Of a stretch of 64,000 nucleotides of DNA, positions 1-9,756 are shown piece by piece. A program made the position numbers and the translations under genes. Under the pieces are notes generated by a model, which saw only the letters and a list, made by a program, of their open reading frames with translations, was not told the DNA's origin and made no database searches. Source of the DNA: an uncultured Nesterenkonia sp. Lineage in GTDB: Bacteria; Actinomycetota; Actinomycetes; Actinomycetales; Micrococcaceae. The stretch spans positions 310,001 through 374,000 of the forward strand of contig CANLUC010000002.1 of the NCBI GenBank assembly GCA_947494195.1. Direction: 5' to 3'. Positions within the stretch are counted from its first letter, which is position 1. Every line of letters starts with the position of its first letter.

Positions 1-654
1 CTCGGCCAGTTCGATCCCTTCGGACAGAACCGGCTGATCCTGGTCGCGCCGAACATCGTGGAGATCAGCACCGAGCTCAATGTGGTGCGCGAAGACTTCC
101 GACTCTGGGTCTGCCTGCACGAGCAGACCCACCGGGTGCAGTTCGCCGCCGCGCCCTGGCTGGCCGACCATCTCCGGTCCAAGATCACCGAACTGAGCTC
201 CTCCACCATGGGGATGGCCACCGGCTTCGGTGAGCGTCTCGGCGAGATCATCTCCGAGGTGCGCAAGGGTCGCGGACTCATCGAAGTCATCCAGTCCCCG
301 GCCGACCGCGAGACCATGTCCCATCTGACAGCCGTGATGAGCCTGCTGGAGGGCCATGCCAACGTGATCATGGACTCGGTGGACTCCTCGATCGTGCCCA
401 GTGTGAAGACCATCCGCCGACGCTTCGAGGCGCGCGGCAAGACCCGCACCCCGCTGGAGAAGTTCATCCGCAGGCTGCTGCAGCTCGATCTCAAGGCCGC
501 GCAGTACCGCGACGGCCAGAAGTTCGTCGGGCACATCGTCGACGCCGTGGGCATGGACTCCTTCAACACCATCTGGGAGTCCCCGGAGCATCTGCCCACC
601 GAGCACGAGCTGCACCATCCGCAGGAGTGGATCGAGCGCATGGGGCTGGTGTGA
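1..654 (+). CDS. Zinc-dependent metalloprotease, DUF2342/zincin_2 family (5'-truncated)
   Basis: The reading frame is open from base 1, so the gene starts upstream and only its C-terminal ~217 residues are present. The motif HEQTHRVQF is visible about 40 residues into the fragment and matches the HExxH zinc site of the actinobacterial DUF2342 (zincin_2, 'F420 biosynthesis associated') family. A later stretch with LLEGHANVIMD is also typical of that family. In M. tuberculosis the homologue lies next to the tilS gene, as here. The substrate is unknown. The stop codon overlaps the GTG start of tilS, so the two are probably cotranscribed. Confidence 0.88.
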   Translation, partial: LGQFDPFGQNRLILVAPNIVEISTELNVVREDFRLWVCLHEQTHRVQFAAAPWLADHLRSKITELSSSTMGMATGFGERLGEIISEVRKGRGLIEVIQSPADRETMSHLTAVMSLLEGHANVIMDSVDSSIVPSVKTIRRRFEARGKTRTPLEKFIRRLLQLDLKAAQYRDGQKFVGHIVDAVGMDSFNTIWESPEHLPTEHELHHPQEWIERMGLV

Positions 655-1673
655 GCCCGCGCTTCCCAGATTCACTCAACCGCGCCCGCCGTGCCGTCGA
701 AGCGGTCCTCGATCCTGCGGGGCTGACCCTGGTGGCCTGTTCTGGGGGCGCCGACTCCCTGGCGCTCGCGGTGGCCGCCGCCTTCCACCACCAGCGCAGC
801 TCGGGGCCGCTGGCGCAGGCGAGGGTGGGCGCCGTCGTCGTGGACCACCAGCTGCACCCGGACAGTGAAGCCGTCACCACGACGGCGCTGCGCCAGCTGG
901 AGGCTCTCGGCCTGGAACCGCTGATCTCACTGCAGGCCTCCGTGGACCCCAGCTCCGGCACCGGGCCCGAGGCCGCCGCACGCACGGCCCGATACCACGC
1001 CTTCGAGCAGGCGCTCACCCAGAGCGGTGCCAGCCGGATGCTGCTCGCCCACACGCAGGACGATCAGGCAGAACAGGTGCTGCTGGGCCTGGCCCGCGGC
1101 TCCGGCACCCGCACCCTGGCAGGGATCCCGGCCGAGCGGGGTCCTTTCCGCCGTCCCCTGCTCGGGCTCAGCCGCGCCGAGACCGAGGAGATCTGCGCCC
1201 ACGCCGGCCTGACCCCTTGGCAGGACCCGGCCAACGCGGATCCGCGGTACCTGCGCTCCCGGGTGCGCACCCGGATCCTTCCCTTTCTGCAGGCCGAGCT
1301 CAGCGGCTCGATCCGCGAGTCGCTGGCGCGCACCGCGCAGATCGCCGCCGAGGACGCCGCCTATCTCGAGCAGGAGGCCAAACAGGTCTTCGCCGCCCTG
1401 CTCGAGGACCCAGGGGCCGAGGGGCAGCTGCGCATGGACCTCGCCGCCCTGCACCGTGCGCCGCCGGCCATCCGCCGCCGGGTGATCGCGCTCGCCGTCG
1501 TCGCCGCGGGAGGGTCCGTACCGTCCTTCGAACGCCTCGGCGCGGTCGAGAAGCTGCTGATCACCGAAGGCTCCGCGGGCCCCGTGGAGCTCGAGGGACA
1601 CCTGAGCGCGCACCGTGGCACACGCGAAAGCCCGGACTATGGGAAACTTGTCCTCGTTCCACGCCTGAACTGA
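651..1673 (+). CDS. tilS: tRNA(Ile)-lysidine synthetase
   Basis: TilS attaches lysine to C34 of the CAU-anticodon tRNA-Ile, so that it reads AUA and is charged with isoleucine. The ATP-pyrophosphatase loop SGGADS lies at residues 31-36, followed by the N-type PPase fold with DHQLHPDS and HTQDDQAEQ. The 340-residue length fits actinobacterial TilS. I chose the GTG at 651, which overlaps the preceding stop (GTGA), over the in-frame ATG at 627 that would overlap the upstream gene more deeply. It is followed by hpt, the usual actinobacterial order. It is expected to be essential and cytoplasmic. Confidence 0.93.
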   Translation: MSPRFPDSLNRARRAVEAVLDPAGLTLVACSGGADSLALAVAAAFHHQRSSGPLAQARVGAVVVDHQLHPDSEAVTTTALRQLEALGLEPLISLQASVDPSSGTGPEAAARTARYHAFEQALTQSGASRMLLAHTQDDQAEQVLLGLARGSGTRTLAGIPAERGPFRRPLLGLSRAETEEICAHAGLTPWQDPANADPRYLRSRVRTRILPFLQAELSGSIRESLARTAQIAAEDAAYLEQEAKQVFAALLEDPGAEGQLRMDLAALHRAPPAIRRRVIALAVVAAGGSVPSFERLGAVEKLLITEGSAGPVELEGHLSAHRGTRESPDYGKLVLVPRLN

Positions 1674-1712
1674 GGAACGCGAGACTTATCTACGAGGAGC
1701 TGGACACCGCCC

Positions 1713-2264
1713 ATGGACGCTCAGGATGTCAGTGCAGATCTCACCGAGGTGCTCTACACCAAGGACGAGATCGACGCGAAGATAAAGGAACTGGCCGCGC
1801 AGATCGATCGCGACTACGCAGACAAGGACGTGCTGCTGGTCGGCGTGCTCAAGGGTGCGGTGATGGTGATGGCCGATCTCGCCCGCGCCATGAAGTCACA
1901 CGTGACCATGGACTGGATGGCGGTGTCCTCCTACGGCTCGGGCACCAAATCCTCCGGTGTGGTGCGCATCCTCAAGGACCTGGACGCGGATCTGATGAAC
2001 CGACATGTGCTCATCGTCGAAGACATCATCGACTCCGGGCTGACTCTGTCCTGGCTCAAGACGAACCTGGAATCGCGCGGACCCGCTTCCCTGGAGATCT
2101 GCACCCTGCTGCGCAAGCCCGAAGCGGTCAAGGTCGAGATCGACGTGAAATACGTCGGCATGGACATCCCGAACAAGTTCGTGGTCGGCTACGGCCTGGA
2201 TTTCGCCGAGAAGTACCGCAACCTCGACTGCGTCGGGATCCTGGCTCCGCACGTCTACCAGTGA
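1713..2264 (+). CDS. hpt: Hypoxanthine phosphoribosyltransferase
   Basis: The enzyme converts hypoxanthine or guanine plus PRPP to IMP or GMP in purine salvage. The PRPP-binding signature [11 protein letters not shown] is at residues 99-109, and the 183-residue length is normal for the family. A GAGGAG ribosome-binding site sits a short distance upstream of the ATG at 1713. The gene lies between tilS and ftsH, the standard neighbourhood in Actinobacteria. The C-terminal half keeps the conserved [17 protein letters not shown] segment that helps bind the purine base. Confidence 0.95.
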   Translation: MDAQDVSADLTEVLYTKDEIDAKIKELAAQIDRDYADKDVLLVGVLKGAVMVMADLARAMKSHVTMDWMAVSSYGSGTKSSGVVRILKDLDADLMNRHVLIVEDIIDSGLTLSWLKTNLESRGPASLEICTLLRKPEAVKVEIDVKYVGMDIPNKFVVGYGLDFAEKYRNLDCVGILAPHVYQ

Positions 2265-2375
2265 GCTGGCGGCGAACGTCGCCGGACCGGTTACCCGCGT
2301 GCCGCCCGGCCCGAGTACCTTTAGAGGCCCTAGCACCCTAGACAGGCTAGGCACATCTGCGTCTGACGGAGCTGC

Positions 2376-4337
2376 ATGAACTTCAAGAAGATCTTCACCG
2401 GACCGCTGTTCTGGATTCTCCTGGCAGTGGTGCTGCTGCTGCTCGTCGTGCCCATGATGTTCTCCTCCTCGGCCAACGGCCAGCGCGTGGACACCAATGT
2501 CGGCCTGGAGCTGCTCGCTGACGGCGAGGTCGAAGAGGCCCAGGTCGAGGATGGGGACCAACGGGTCACGCTGAACCTGAGCTCGCCCTATGAGCAGGAC
2601 GGCGAAGAGGTCGGCGACGTCGTCCACTTCTTCTACTCCACCGCCCGCGCCGAGAATGTGGTCAACGCGATCTCCGACGCCGACCTCGATGGATACACCG
2701 ATGAGCCGGAGCAGTCGAACTGGCTGCTGTCCATGCTCGGCTTCATGATCCCCTTCCTGATCATCGCGCTGCTGTTCATCTGGCTGATCGGGAGGATGTC
2801 CGGCGGCAACTCCCGAGTCATGCAGTTCGGCAAGTCCAAGGCCAAGATGTTCGACAAGGACATGCCCCAGGTCAACTTCGGCGATGTCGCAGGCGCCGAG
2901 GAAGCCGTCGAAGAGCTCCACGAGATCAAGGAGTTCCTCTCCGAGCCCGAGAAGTTCCAGCGCCTCGGCGCCAAGATCCCCAAGGGCGTGCTGCTCTACG
3001 GGCCGCCCGGCACCGGCAAGACCCTGCTGGCGAAGGCCGTGGCGGGCGAGGCCGGCGGCGCCTTCTACTCCATCTCCGGCTCGGACTTCGTGGAGATGTT
3101 CGTCGGCGTGGGCGCCTCCCGCGTCCGTGACCTGTTCAAGCAGGCCAAGGAGAACGCGCCGGCCATCATCTTCGTCGATGAGATCGACGCCGTGGGCCGC
3201 CAGCGCGGCGCCGGCGTGGGTGGAGGCAACGACGAGCGTGAGCAGACGCTGAACCAGCTGCTGGTGGAGATGGACGGCTTCGACGCCAACACCAACATCA
3301 TCGTGATCGCCGCCACCAACCGTCCCGACGTCCTGGACCCGGCGCTGCTGCGTCCCGGTCGCTTCGACCGGCAGATCCCGGTGGAGGCCCCCGATTTCGC
3401 CGGGCGCCGCGCGATCCTCGAAGTCCACGCCAAGGGCAAGCCGATGGTCGATGACGTGGACCTCAGAGCCGTGGCGCGCAAGACACCGGGCTACACCGGC
3501 GCCGACCTCGCCAACGTGCTCAACGAGGCCGCCCTGCTCACCGCTCGGTCCAACGCCGACCTGATCGACGACCGCGCGATCGACGAGGCCATCGACCGGG
3601 TCATGGCCGGACCGCAGAAGCGCACCCGCCTGATGAAGGATCACGAACGTCGGGTCACCGCCTATCACGAGGGCGGGCACGCGCTTGTGGCGGCGGCGCT
3701 GAACTATTCCGCGCCGGTCACCAAGATCACGATCCTCCCGCGCGGACGCGCCCTGGGTTACACCATGGTGGTGCCCGAGGAGGACAAGTACTCCACCACC
3801 CGCAATGAGCTGCTCGACACGATCGCCTACGCCATGGGCGGCCGTGTGGCCGAGGAGATCGTCTTCCAGGACCCCTCCACGGGCGCGGCGAATGACATCG
3901 AGAAGGCCACCGACACGGCGCGCAAGATGGTCACCGAGTATGGCATGAGCGCCAAGATCGGCTCCGTGAAGCTCGGCACCGGGGACACCAGCCCGTTCCT
4001 GGGACGCGAGATGTCCAACGGCAAGGAGTACTCCGAGGAGCTTGCGGCCGTGATCGACACGGAGGTCCGCGCCATCATCGACGAGGCGCACGATGAGGCG
4101 TACCACGCCCTGCATGAGAACCGGCATGTGCTGGACCGACTGGCCGAGGAGCTGCTGCGCGTAGAGACGCTCAACGCCCACGAGGTCGCTGCCATCTTCA
4201 CCGATGTGGTCAAGCGTCCGGTGCGCCAGGTCTGGGAGTCCTCTCCCGGGCGTCCGGTCACGATCACCTCCGAGGTGGTGCCCGAGGGCGAGCGGGACCC
4301 CGAGTATCAGTTCGACGGTGAGCGCAGCGATGGCTGA
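2376..4337 (+). CDS. ftsH: ATP-dependent zinc metalloprotease FtsH
   Basis: This is a membrane-anchored AAA+ protease that degrades misfolded membrane and regulatory proteins. Transmembrane segments lie near residues 8-28 and 108-130, flanking a short extracytoplasmic domain. The Walker A motif GPPGTGKT starts at residue 209. The AAA second region of homology ([17 protein letters not shown]) follows, and the zinc site HEGGH begins at H431. The length of 653 residues is a little shorter than many actinobacterial FtsH proteins, which carry longer disordered tails. The 3' end overlaps the folE start by 8 nt, implying translational coupling to the folate operon. Confidence 0.96.
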   Translation: MNFKKIFTGPLFWILLAVVLLLLVVPMMFSSSANGQRVDTNVGLELLADGEVEEAQVEDGDQRVTLNLSSPYEQDGEEVGDVVHFFYSTARAENVVNAISDADLDGYTDEPEQSNWLLSMLGFMIPFLIIALLFIWLIGRMSGGNSRVMQFGKSKAKMFDKDMPQVNFGDVAGAEEAVEELHEIKEFLSEPEKFQRLGAKIPKGVLLYGPPGTGKTLLAKAVAGEAGGAFYSISGSDFVEMFVGVGASRVRDLFKQAKENAPAIIFVDEIDAVGRQRGAGVGGGNDEREQTLNQLLVEMDGFDANTNIIVIAATNRPDVLDPALLRPGRFDRQIPVEAPDFAGRRAILEVHAKGKPMVDDVDLRAVARKTPGYTGADLANVLNEAALLTARSNADLIDDRAIDEAIDRVMAGPQKRTRLMKDHERRVTAYHEGGHALVAAALNYSAPVTKITILPRGRALGYTMVVPEEDKYSTTRNELLDTIAYAMGGRVAEEIVFQDPSTGAANDIEKATDTARKMVTEYGMSAKIGSVKLGTGDTSPFLGREMSNGKEYSEELAAVIDTEVRAIIDEAHDEAYHALHENRHVLDRLAEELLRVETLNAHEVAAIFTDVVKRPVRQVWESSPGRPVTITSEVVPEGERDPEYQFDGERSDG

Positions 4338-4935
4338 TCGACCCGCCACGGACCTGAGAGAGCCGGTCGATCTGCCCCGCATCGAGGCAGCAGTGCGCGA
4401 GATCCTCCTCGCCGTGGGCGAGGACCCGGAGCGCGACGGACTCAAGGGCACCCCGTCCCGCGTGGCGCGGGCCTATGAGGAGGCCTTCCAGGGCCTCCGC
4501 GAGGACCCCGCCGAACTGATGTCCACCACCTTCGACATCGGCCACGAGGAGCTCGTGCTGGTCCGCGACGTGCCGTTCTATTCCATGTGCGAGCACCACC
4601 TGGTGCCGTTCTTCGGCCACGCGCACATCGGCTACATCCCCTCCCCGGAGGGCAAGGTCACCGGCCTGAGCAAGCTCGCCCGGCTGGTGGACATCTTCGC
4701 CAAGCGCCCCCAGGTCCAGGAGCAGCTCACCACGCAGGTGGTCGACGCCCTGGTGGAGCACCTTGCCCCGGGCGGGGCCATCGTCGTCGTCGAGGCGGAG
4801 CACCTGTGCATGTCGATGCGCGGGGTGTCCAAGCCCGGTGCGCGGACCATCACCTCGGCAGTGCGCGGTCAGCTGCGTGACGCGGCCACCCGCTCCGAGG
4901 CGATGAGCCTGATGCTCCACGGCCGCCCGAGCTGA
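4330..4935 (+). CDS. folE: GTP cyclohydrolase I
   Basis: FolE catalyses the first step of folate synthesis, GTP to 7,8-dihydroneopterin triphosphate. The zinc-site signature [10 protein letters not shown] is visible with Cys87 and the adjacent histidines, and the second zinc cysteine is Cys160 in the segment LCMSMRG. I chose the ATG at 4330, which overlaps the ftsH stop and gives the usual 201 residues; a longer in-frame ORF from 4204 lies inside ftsH and is not family-like. It is followed by folP and the folBK fusion. Confidence 0.95.
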   Translation: MADRPATDLREPVDLPRIEAAVREILLAVGEDPERDGLKGTPSRVARAYEEAFQGLREDPAELMSTTFDIGHEELVLVRDVPFYSMCEHHLVPFFGHAHIGYIPSPEGKVTGLSKLARLVDIFAKRPQVQEQLTTQVVDALVEHLAPGGAIVVVEAEHLCMSMRGVSKPGARTITSAVRGQLRDAATRSEAMSLMLHGRPS

Positions 4936-4971
4936 TCCACCCCGACCTCGTACATCGGAGCACCCCAGGGG

Positions 4972-4977
4972 CATAAT
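4972..4977 (+). promoter_or_regulatory. Candidate -10 box upstream of folP
   Basis: The hexamer CATAAT lies in the 108-nt gap between folE and folP and could start a transcript for folP-folBK independent of ftsH-folE. I do not see a convincing -35 box. Confidence 0.35.
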
Positions 4978-5043
4978 GGGAGCCCAGCCATCGCGGCTGT
5001 TCTGCCATGCCTGTTGCCCAGTCCCAGCCGAAGCGAGAGTCAG

Positions 5044-5952
5044 ATGCGCACCTCCATCATGGGGATCCTCAACCTCACCCCCGACTCCTTCTCCGACGGC
5101 GGCCGGTTCGACGACGGCGCGGGGTCGCCCGACGTCGTGGCCGCGGTGACCGAGGCGATGCGCATGACGCAGGAGGGAGCCGAGATCATCGACGTCGGCG
5201 GGGAATCCACCCGGCCCGGGGCCCAGCCCACTGCTGTCGAGGAGGAGCAGCGCAGGATCCTGCCGGTGCTCAGTGAACTCTTCGGATGCGGCATCCGCGT
5301 CTCCGTGGACACCCGCCGCGCCGCGACGGCGCTGGCCGCACTGAAATGCGCCGACGAGGCGGGAGTGGATCCGCGGGAACTGATCATCAACGATGTCTCC
5401 GGGCTGCTCACCGACCCTGCGATGCCCGATCTGATCGCCGAGACCGGTGCGCAGATCGTGATCACCCATAACCGCGGCGACTCCCAGACCATGGGCTCGC
5501 TCACCGGCTACGACTCCCTGCTCGAGGACGTCATCGCGGAGCTCACCGGGCTGCGCGACCGCTATCTGGCGGCCGGGGCCCGTCGGGAGCAGATCATCCT
5601 GGACCCGGGGATCGGCTTCTCCAAGACCCACGAGCAGAACTGGGAACTCGTCCGCGGCCTGGAGAACTTCGTCAGGCTCGGACACCGAGTGCTCTTCGGG
5701 GCCTCTCGGAAGGGCTTCCTCGGCGCGGTCTCGGCTCCGGACACCGGTGCCGCCGCGAGAGGCCCATCCGGGGCTGATGAGACCGGTGCGACCGTGTCCA
5801 GCGCTGCATTGACCGGGCCGGCCCATCCGCGCGACGCGGCCACTGCCGTGCTCTCCGCAGTGGCGGCCGAGGCCGGAGTCTGGGGCGTTCGGGTCCACGA
5901 CGTGCAGGGAAGCCGAGATGCTGTGCAAGTGATCTCCAAGCTGAGAAGCTAG
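5044..5952 (+). CDS. folP: Dihydropteroate synthase
   Basis: FolP condenses 6-hydroxymethyl-dihydropterin pyrophosphate with p-aminobenzoate and is the sulfonamide target. The TIM-barrel signature MGILNLTPDSFSDGG sits at the N-terminus and the DVGGESTRPGA loop follows. SRKGFLG and the C-terminal AVSAVAAEAGVWGVRVHDV segment are also conserved. I chose the ATG at 5044, which places the conserved strand at the N-terminus as in homologues; a TTG at 5014 would add ten residues. A Gly/Ala-rich insertion after SRKGFLG looks like a variable loop. It is followed directly by folBK. Confidence 0.93.
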   Translation: MRTSIMGILNLTPDSFSDGGRFDDGAGSPDVVAAVTEAMRMTQEGAEIIDVGGESTRPGAQPTAVEEEQRRILPVLSELFGCGIRVSVDTRRAATALAALKCADEAGVDPRELIINDVSGLLTDPAMPDLIAETGAQIVITHNRGDSQTMGSLTGYDSLLEDVIAELTGLRDRYLAAGARREQIILDPGIGFSKTHEQNWELVRGLENFVRLGHRVLFGASRKGFLGAVSAPDTGAAARGPSGADETGATVSSAALTGPAHPRDAATAVLSAVAAEAGVWGVRVHDVQGSRDAVQVISKLRS

Positions 5953-5956
5953 GGGC

Positions 5957-6889
5957 ATGTCCAGCAGGAGCGATCTCAGCGACACCATCCGGCTCACAGG
6001 CCTCACCGCGACCGGCCACCATGGTGTCTTCGACTTCGAGAAGCGCGAGGGGCAGCCCTTCCGGATCGACGCCGAGCTGACCCTGGACTTCCGGGCAGCG
6101 GGCCGCAGCGATGAGCTGCAGGACACCGTCTCCTACGTCGAGATCGCCGAGCTGATCGAAGCAGCGATCACCGGCGAGCCCTTCGACCTCATCGAGGCGC
6201 TGGCCGATCATCTCGCCCGTCAGATACTGCGCAGCGACGAACGCCTGCTCGCCGCCGAGATCACAGTGCACAAGCCCCAGGCGCCGCTGTCTCAGAGCTT
6301 CCACGATGTCTCCGTGACCGCTCGCCGGACACGCTCGGACCTGGACTCGCCGGCCGGGGGCGCCGAGGTGCGCGCCATCCTGGCGCTGGGGTCGAATCTC
6401 GGGGATTCCGCGGCGACCCTCGCTTCCGCCGTGACCTCGCTGCGCAGCCGTGCCGGGCTGCGCGTGCTCGCCGCCTCACCGCTGGCCCGCACACGCCCGG
6501 TCGGCGGGCCGCAGGATCAGCCGGACTTCCTCAACCAGGTGATCGAGATCGCGACGACCAAGAGCCCCCAGGAGCTGCTCGCGCTGACCCAGCAGGTCGA
6601 AGCAGAACACCACCGCGCCCGGGGCGCTCAGAACGGAGAGATCCGCTGGGGCCCGCGCACGCTGGACATCGACATCATCACCTACGCCTCCGCGCGCGTC
6701 TCCACACCCTCCCTGCAGATCCCTCATCCGCGTGCCGCCCAGCGTGGCTTCGTGCTGGTGCCCTGGATGTGGATGGACCCGCAGGCCACCCTCGACGGAG
6801 CCTCGGTGGCCGAGCTCGCCGCTCAGGCCGCGGACTCCGGCACCGTGGAATTCGTCGAGGAGCACACGAACGCTGTGGTGAGACCATGA
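5957..6889 (+). CDS. folBK: Bifunctional dihydroneopterin aldolase / HPPK (FolB-FolK fusion)
   Basis: The protein carries two consecutive folate enzymes. FolB occupies about residues 1-120 (GHHGVFDFEKREGQPF, then DTVSYVEIAELI). It cleaves dihydroneopterin to 6-hydroxymethyl-dihydropterin, which FolK pyrophosphorylates. FolK occupies about residues 133-300, with ALGSNLGDS, RTRPVGGPQDQPDFLNQ and the catalytic RWGPRTLDIDII block. In many Actinobacteria these are two adjacent genes; here they are one 310-residue ORF with no stop between. The stop overlaps the next start (ATGA). Confidence 0.93.
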   Translation: MSSRSDLSDTIRLTGLTATGHHGVFDFEKREGQPFRIDAELTLDFRAAGRSDELQDTVSYVEIAELIEAAITGEPFDLIEALADHLARQILRSDERLLAAEITVHKPQAPLSQSFHDVSVTARRTRSDLDSPAGGAEVRAILALGSNLGDSAATLASAVTSLRSRAGLRVLAASPLARTRPVGGPQDQPDFLNQVIEIATTKSPQELLALTQQVEAEHHRARGAQNGEIRWGPRTLDIDIITYASARVSTPSLQIPHPRAAQRGFVLVPWMWMDPQATLDGASVAELAAQAADSGTVEFVEEHTNAVVRP

Positions 6890-7449
6890 GCCGGCTGCGT
6901 CCGCTGTGGCTGCTGATCATCGCCGCCGCCGCGGCGCTCGGCGGCCTGTTCGCGACCATGCTCATGGCATCGGCGGGATTCGGGTCCCCGGTGCTTCCGC
7001 GCACCTCACTGATCACGCTGCTCGGCATCGCTGCGATCATCCTGACCCTGGGGCTGCTGGTCTACAGGGACCAGCGGCAGATCGCCCGTGCCGCCGAACA
7101 GGGGCTCCGCGCACCGCGCACTCCGCGCAGGCTGCACCCGCTGCAAGCGGTCCGAGTGGTCGCCGCGGGCCAGGCAGGCGCCTACGCGGGAGCGCTGATC
7201 GCTGGCTGGCATGCGGGAGTCCTGATGGATCTGATGCCGTCCGTCTCGCTCACGGCACCTACCGTGATCTCATCCCTGCTGATGATCACCGGGGGAGCGA
7301 TCTGGGTCATCATAGGATTCGTCGTGGAGCTGCTCTGCCGCATACCCCCGGATGAGAATCCCCCAGGGGGGAACCGGGCGAAGAGCAGGGGACCCCGCCG
7401 CAGCACAGGACCGATACCAGAGGGGGGCTATGCCCGCGGAACCCATTGA
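6886..7449 (+). CDS. DUF3180 domain membrane protein
   Basis: The protein has 187 residues with four predicted hydrophobic segments: the N-terminus, around GIAAIILTLGLLV, around AGAYAGALIAGWHAG, and around ISSLLMITGGAIWVIIGFVVEL. A basic, Pro/Gly-rich tail follows. It matches the actinobacterial DUF3180 family by position (immediately after folK, as in mycobacteria) and by its YRDQRQIAR and AGQAGAYAGA segments. The function is unknown. The start overlaps the folBK stop as ATGA, so it belongs to the folate transcript. Confidence 0.8.
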   Translation: MSRLRPLWLLIIAAAAALGGLFATMLMASAGFGSPVLPRTSLITLLGIAAIILTLGLLVYRDQRQIARAAEQGLRAPRTPRRLHPLQAVRVVAAGQAGAYAGALIAGWHAGVLMDLMPSVSLTAPTVISSLLMITGGAIWVIIGFVVELLCRIPPDENPPGGNRAKSRGPRRSTGPIPEGGYARGTH

Positions 7450-7942
7450 CCCCACAGGTGTCACCTGGACCCGGGTGGATGATCGGTACATCACCGTCAA
7501 GTTCATCACCGGAATCGTCGGATGGGTGATCACCCTGGCAGCAGTGGCGACGCCCATAGTCTTGGATGTTCTCGGAGTGATCGGCAACATCCCCGGATGG
7601 ATCGAGATCCTCGTCGTCGCGGTGCTGCTGCTCTGGGCTGCGGCGGATCTGCTTCTGATCCCGCGGCGCATCCGCTCGATCGGCTACCACGAGCGCGAGG
7701 ACGACCTCCTGATCCGGCGAGGGATCCTCTTCCAGCGGGTCGTCGCTGTGCCCTACGGTCGGCTTCAGTACGTCGACATCGAGGCGGGTCCGCTCATGCG
7801 GCGCTTCGGTCTCTGCACAGTGCAGCTCAAGACCGCCGCCGCGGCCACCGATGCGGTCATCCCCGGGGCCTCGCGCCAGGAGGGTGCCCGGCTGCGTGAA
7901 GAGCTCTCCGTCCGTGGCCAGGCACGACTGGCTGGGTTGTGA
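7430..7942 (+). CDS. Bacterial PH-domain membrane protein (YdbS-like)
   Basis: The 170-residue protein has two transmembrane helices (about residues 20-75) followed by a bPH2 domain with the motif YHEREDDLLIRRGILFQRVVAVPYGRLQYVD. The ATG at 7430 has a strong AGGGGGG ribosome-binding site and lies inside the end of the DUF3180 gene. Its stop overlaps the start of the larger PH protein, a pairing equivalent to Bacillus YdbS-YdbT. The function of the family is poorly defined; YdbST affect resistance to some bacteriocins in Bacillus. Confidence 0.85.
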   Translation: MPAEPIDPTGVTWTRVDDRYITVKFITGIVGWVITLAAVATPIVLDVLGVIGNIPGWIEILVVAVLLLWAAADLLLIPRRIRSIGYHEREDDLLIRRGILFQRVVAVPYGRLQYVDIEAGPLMRRFGLCTVQLKTAAAATDAVIPGASRQEGARLREELSVRGQARLAGL

Positions 7943-9756
7943 GCTCGCACATGACCGAAGGAGCCACCGGCCAGCCCCCGGACATGCAGTCCCCAGATCT
8001 GCAGCCTTCAGCCACGCAGTCCGAGAGCCCCGACTCCGGTCCCGAACGCTGGTTCGATCCCAGCTGGACCAAGGTTCATCCGCTGAGCCCGTTCGTGCGT
8101 GGCTGGGTCACGGTGCTCGCGATTCCTGGCATCATCTTCGGCTACAACTGGCAGATGTGGGCGGATGCCTGGCAGGCCGTCCAGAGCGGTGAGATCCAGC
8201 GAGATGTCTCAGCGAACCCGATGCCCTTCATCCTCGGTGGAGTCGGCGCGCTGCTGATCATCGTGCTGATCTTCGGCAGCTTCGTGCTCTCCTGGTGGTT
8301 CACCCGATACAAGATCACCACCGAGCACGTGATGGTGAAGTCGGGTGTCTTCGTTCGTCAGCACCGCCAGGCACGCATCGATCGGGTCCAGGCGGTGGAC
8401 CTTCGCCAGCCTCTGGCGGCGAGGATCACCGGTCTGGCCGAACTGAAGTTCGAGGTGGCCGAGGGTGACGGGACCGCTGCCACCCTGGCGTTCCTGAAGA
8501 AGGCGCAGGCCGAGGAGCTCCGCGCCGAGATCATGGACCGCGCCGCGGGCAACACGTCCAGCGCCGCAGCGACCGAACAGGTCTCGACCGGGCCAGGCGC
8601 CGGCCCGGACGGCACCGCGACCGCTAACGGTGAGCGGCTCGCGCCGGAGCTGCACCACCAGACGACGGCGCCCTCCGGGAGCCCCGACCGGCTCGTCGCG
8701 AAGGTGCCCACGGGACGGCTGATCGGTTCGGTGCTCAGCGGCTGGGGGACGGTCTTCGTGCTGCTGCTGATCCTCGTTGCGGTCGGCGCCCTGATCGTTG
8801 GACTGATCACCGCCTCGCTCGACCCGACTGAGGGATTCGGAGCGGTCTGGCCAGTGGTCGCCGCCCTCGGTCTTCCCACTTTTCTTCCCATGGCGATCGC
8901 CGCGATCACCATCTATTACCAACAGTTCAGCTCCGGCTTCGGATTCACCTCCACGGCCACCAGCGCGGGGCTGCGGATCCGCTACGGACTGCTGGAGACC
9001 ACCAACCAGACCATTCCCCCGGGCAGGGTCCAGGCGCTGCAGATCCAGCAGCCGGTGCTCTGGCGGCCCTTCCATTGGTTCCGCATCGTGGTCACTGTTG
9101 CCGGCTATGGGATCGGCGAGAAGCGCTCGGTGCTGCTTCCGGTCGGACGGATCGAGGACGTCATGGCCACCGCGGCCGAGATGTTCCCCGACCTGCAGGT
9201 GGAGAACCCGGAGGAGGTCTTCACCGCGGGGCTGTTGAACAGCGGCACCGAGCTGAACTTCACCGAGGTCCCCCGCCGAGCCCGGCTCTTCGACCCATAC
9301 GTGCGTCGTCGTCGTGGGTTCCGCACCACCCCGGCCGCACTGATGTTCCGGGACGGCCGCGCCGCGCGACGCCTGACGATGATCCCGCATGAACGGATCC
9401 AGTCGCTGAGCATGCACCAGGGACCGCTGCAGCGCGGTCGGGCGGTGGCGGACATCTTCGTCCATTCCCCCGCGGGCCCCTTCCAGGCGCGGCTGAAGAA
9501 CCAGGACCTGGACGCGGCGCGGGAGCTCTTCGAGTACGAGTCGGCTCAGGCCGCGACCGCCCGACGCTACAGCGATCGCAACCACTGGATGCGCCCGGAG
9601 GAGTTGCAGGAGTTTGAACGCAAGGCCGCAGAGGCGATCGCCCCGGCCGGCGGCGCCGCCGAGACCCCAGCCGGCACTGAAGGCCAGCCGGTACAGGCAC
9701 ACCACGAGACCCCCGCAGCCCACCAGGCAGAGGAGCAGCATCTCCGTGAACGCTGA
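7939..9756 (+). CDS. Large PH-domain membrane protein (YdbT-like)
   Basis: The 605-residue membrane protein has repeated bPH2 domains. The first follows two N-terminal helices (ITTEHVMVKSGVFVRQHRQARIDRVQAVDLRQP), and the second follows two central helices (RIRYGLLETTNQTIPPGRVQALQIQ). A third, weaker copy near the C-terminus is marked by RRLTMIPHERIQSLSMHQGPLQR. The start is a GTG overlapping the preceding stop; an ATG 12 nt downstream is an alternative. A Pro/Ala/Gln-rich tail ends the protein. It is predicted to act with the small PH protein upstream as a membrane complex. Confidence 0.86.
   Translation: MSSHMTEGATGQPPDMQSPDLQPSATQSESPDSGPERWFDPSWTKVHPLSPFVRGWVTVLAIPGIIFGYNWQMWADAWQAVQSGEIQRDVSANPMPFILGGVGALLIIVLIFGSFVLSWWFTRYKITTEHVMVKSGVFVRQHRQARIDRVQAVDLRQPLAARITGLAELKFEVAEGDGTAATLAFLKKAQAEELRAEIMDRAAGNTSSAAATEQVSTGPGAGPDGTATANGERLAPELHHQTTAPSGSPDRLVAKVPTGRLIGSVLSGWGTVFVLLLILVAVGALIVGLITASLDPTEGFGAVWPVVAALGLPTFLPMAIAAITIYYQQFSSGFGFTSTATSAGLRIRYGLLETTNQTIPPGRVQALQIQQPVLWRPFHWFRIVVTVAGYGIGEKRSVLLPVGRIEDVMATAAEMFPDLQVENPEEVFTAGLLNSGTELNFTEVPRRARLFDPYVRRRRGFRTTPAALMFRDGRAARRLTMIPHERIQSLSMHQGPLQRGRAVADIFVHSPAGPFQARLKNQDLDAARELFEYESAQAATARRYSDRNHWMRPEELQEFERKAAEAIAPAGGAAETPAGTEGQPVQAHHETPAAHQAEEQHLRER

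Noticed and set aside
1896-4451. Very long open frame on the minus strand opposite hpt and ftsH
   Set aside because: It is antisense to strongly conserved genes. Such frames arise from third-position GC bias, and the translation is repetitive Gly/Val/His-rich with no family features. The same applies to the other long antisense frames at 4264-6126, 9260-11794, 34038-35660, 39466-41103 and 45492-47231.
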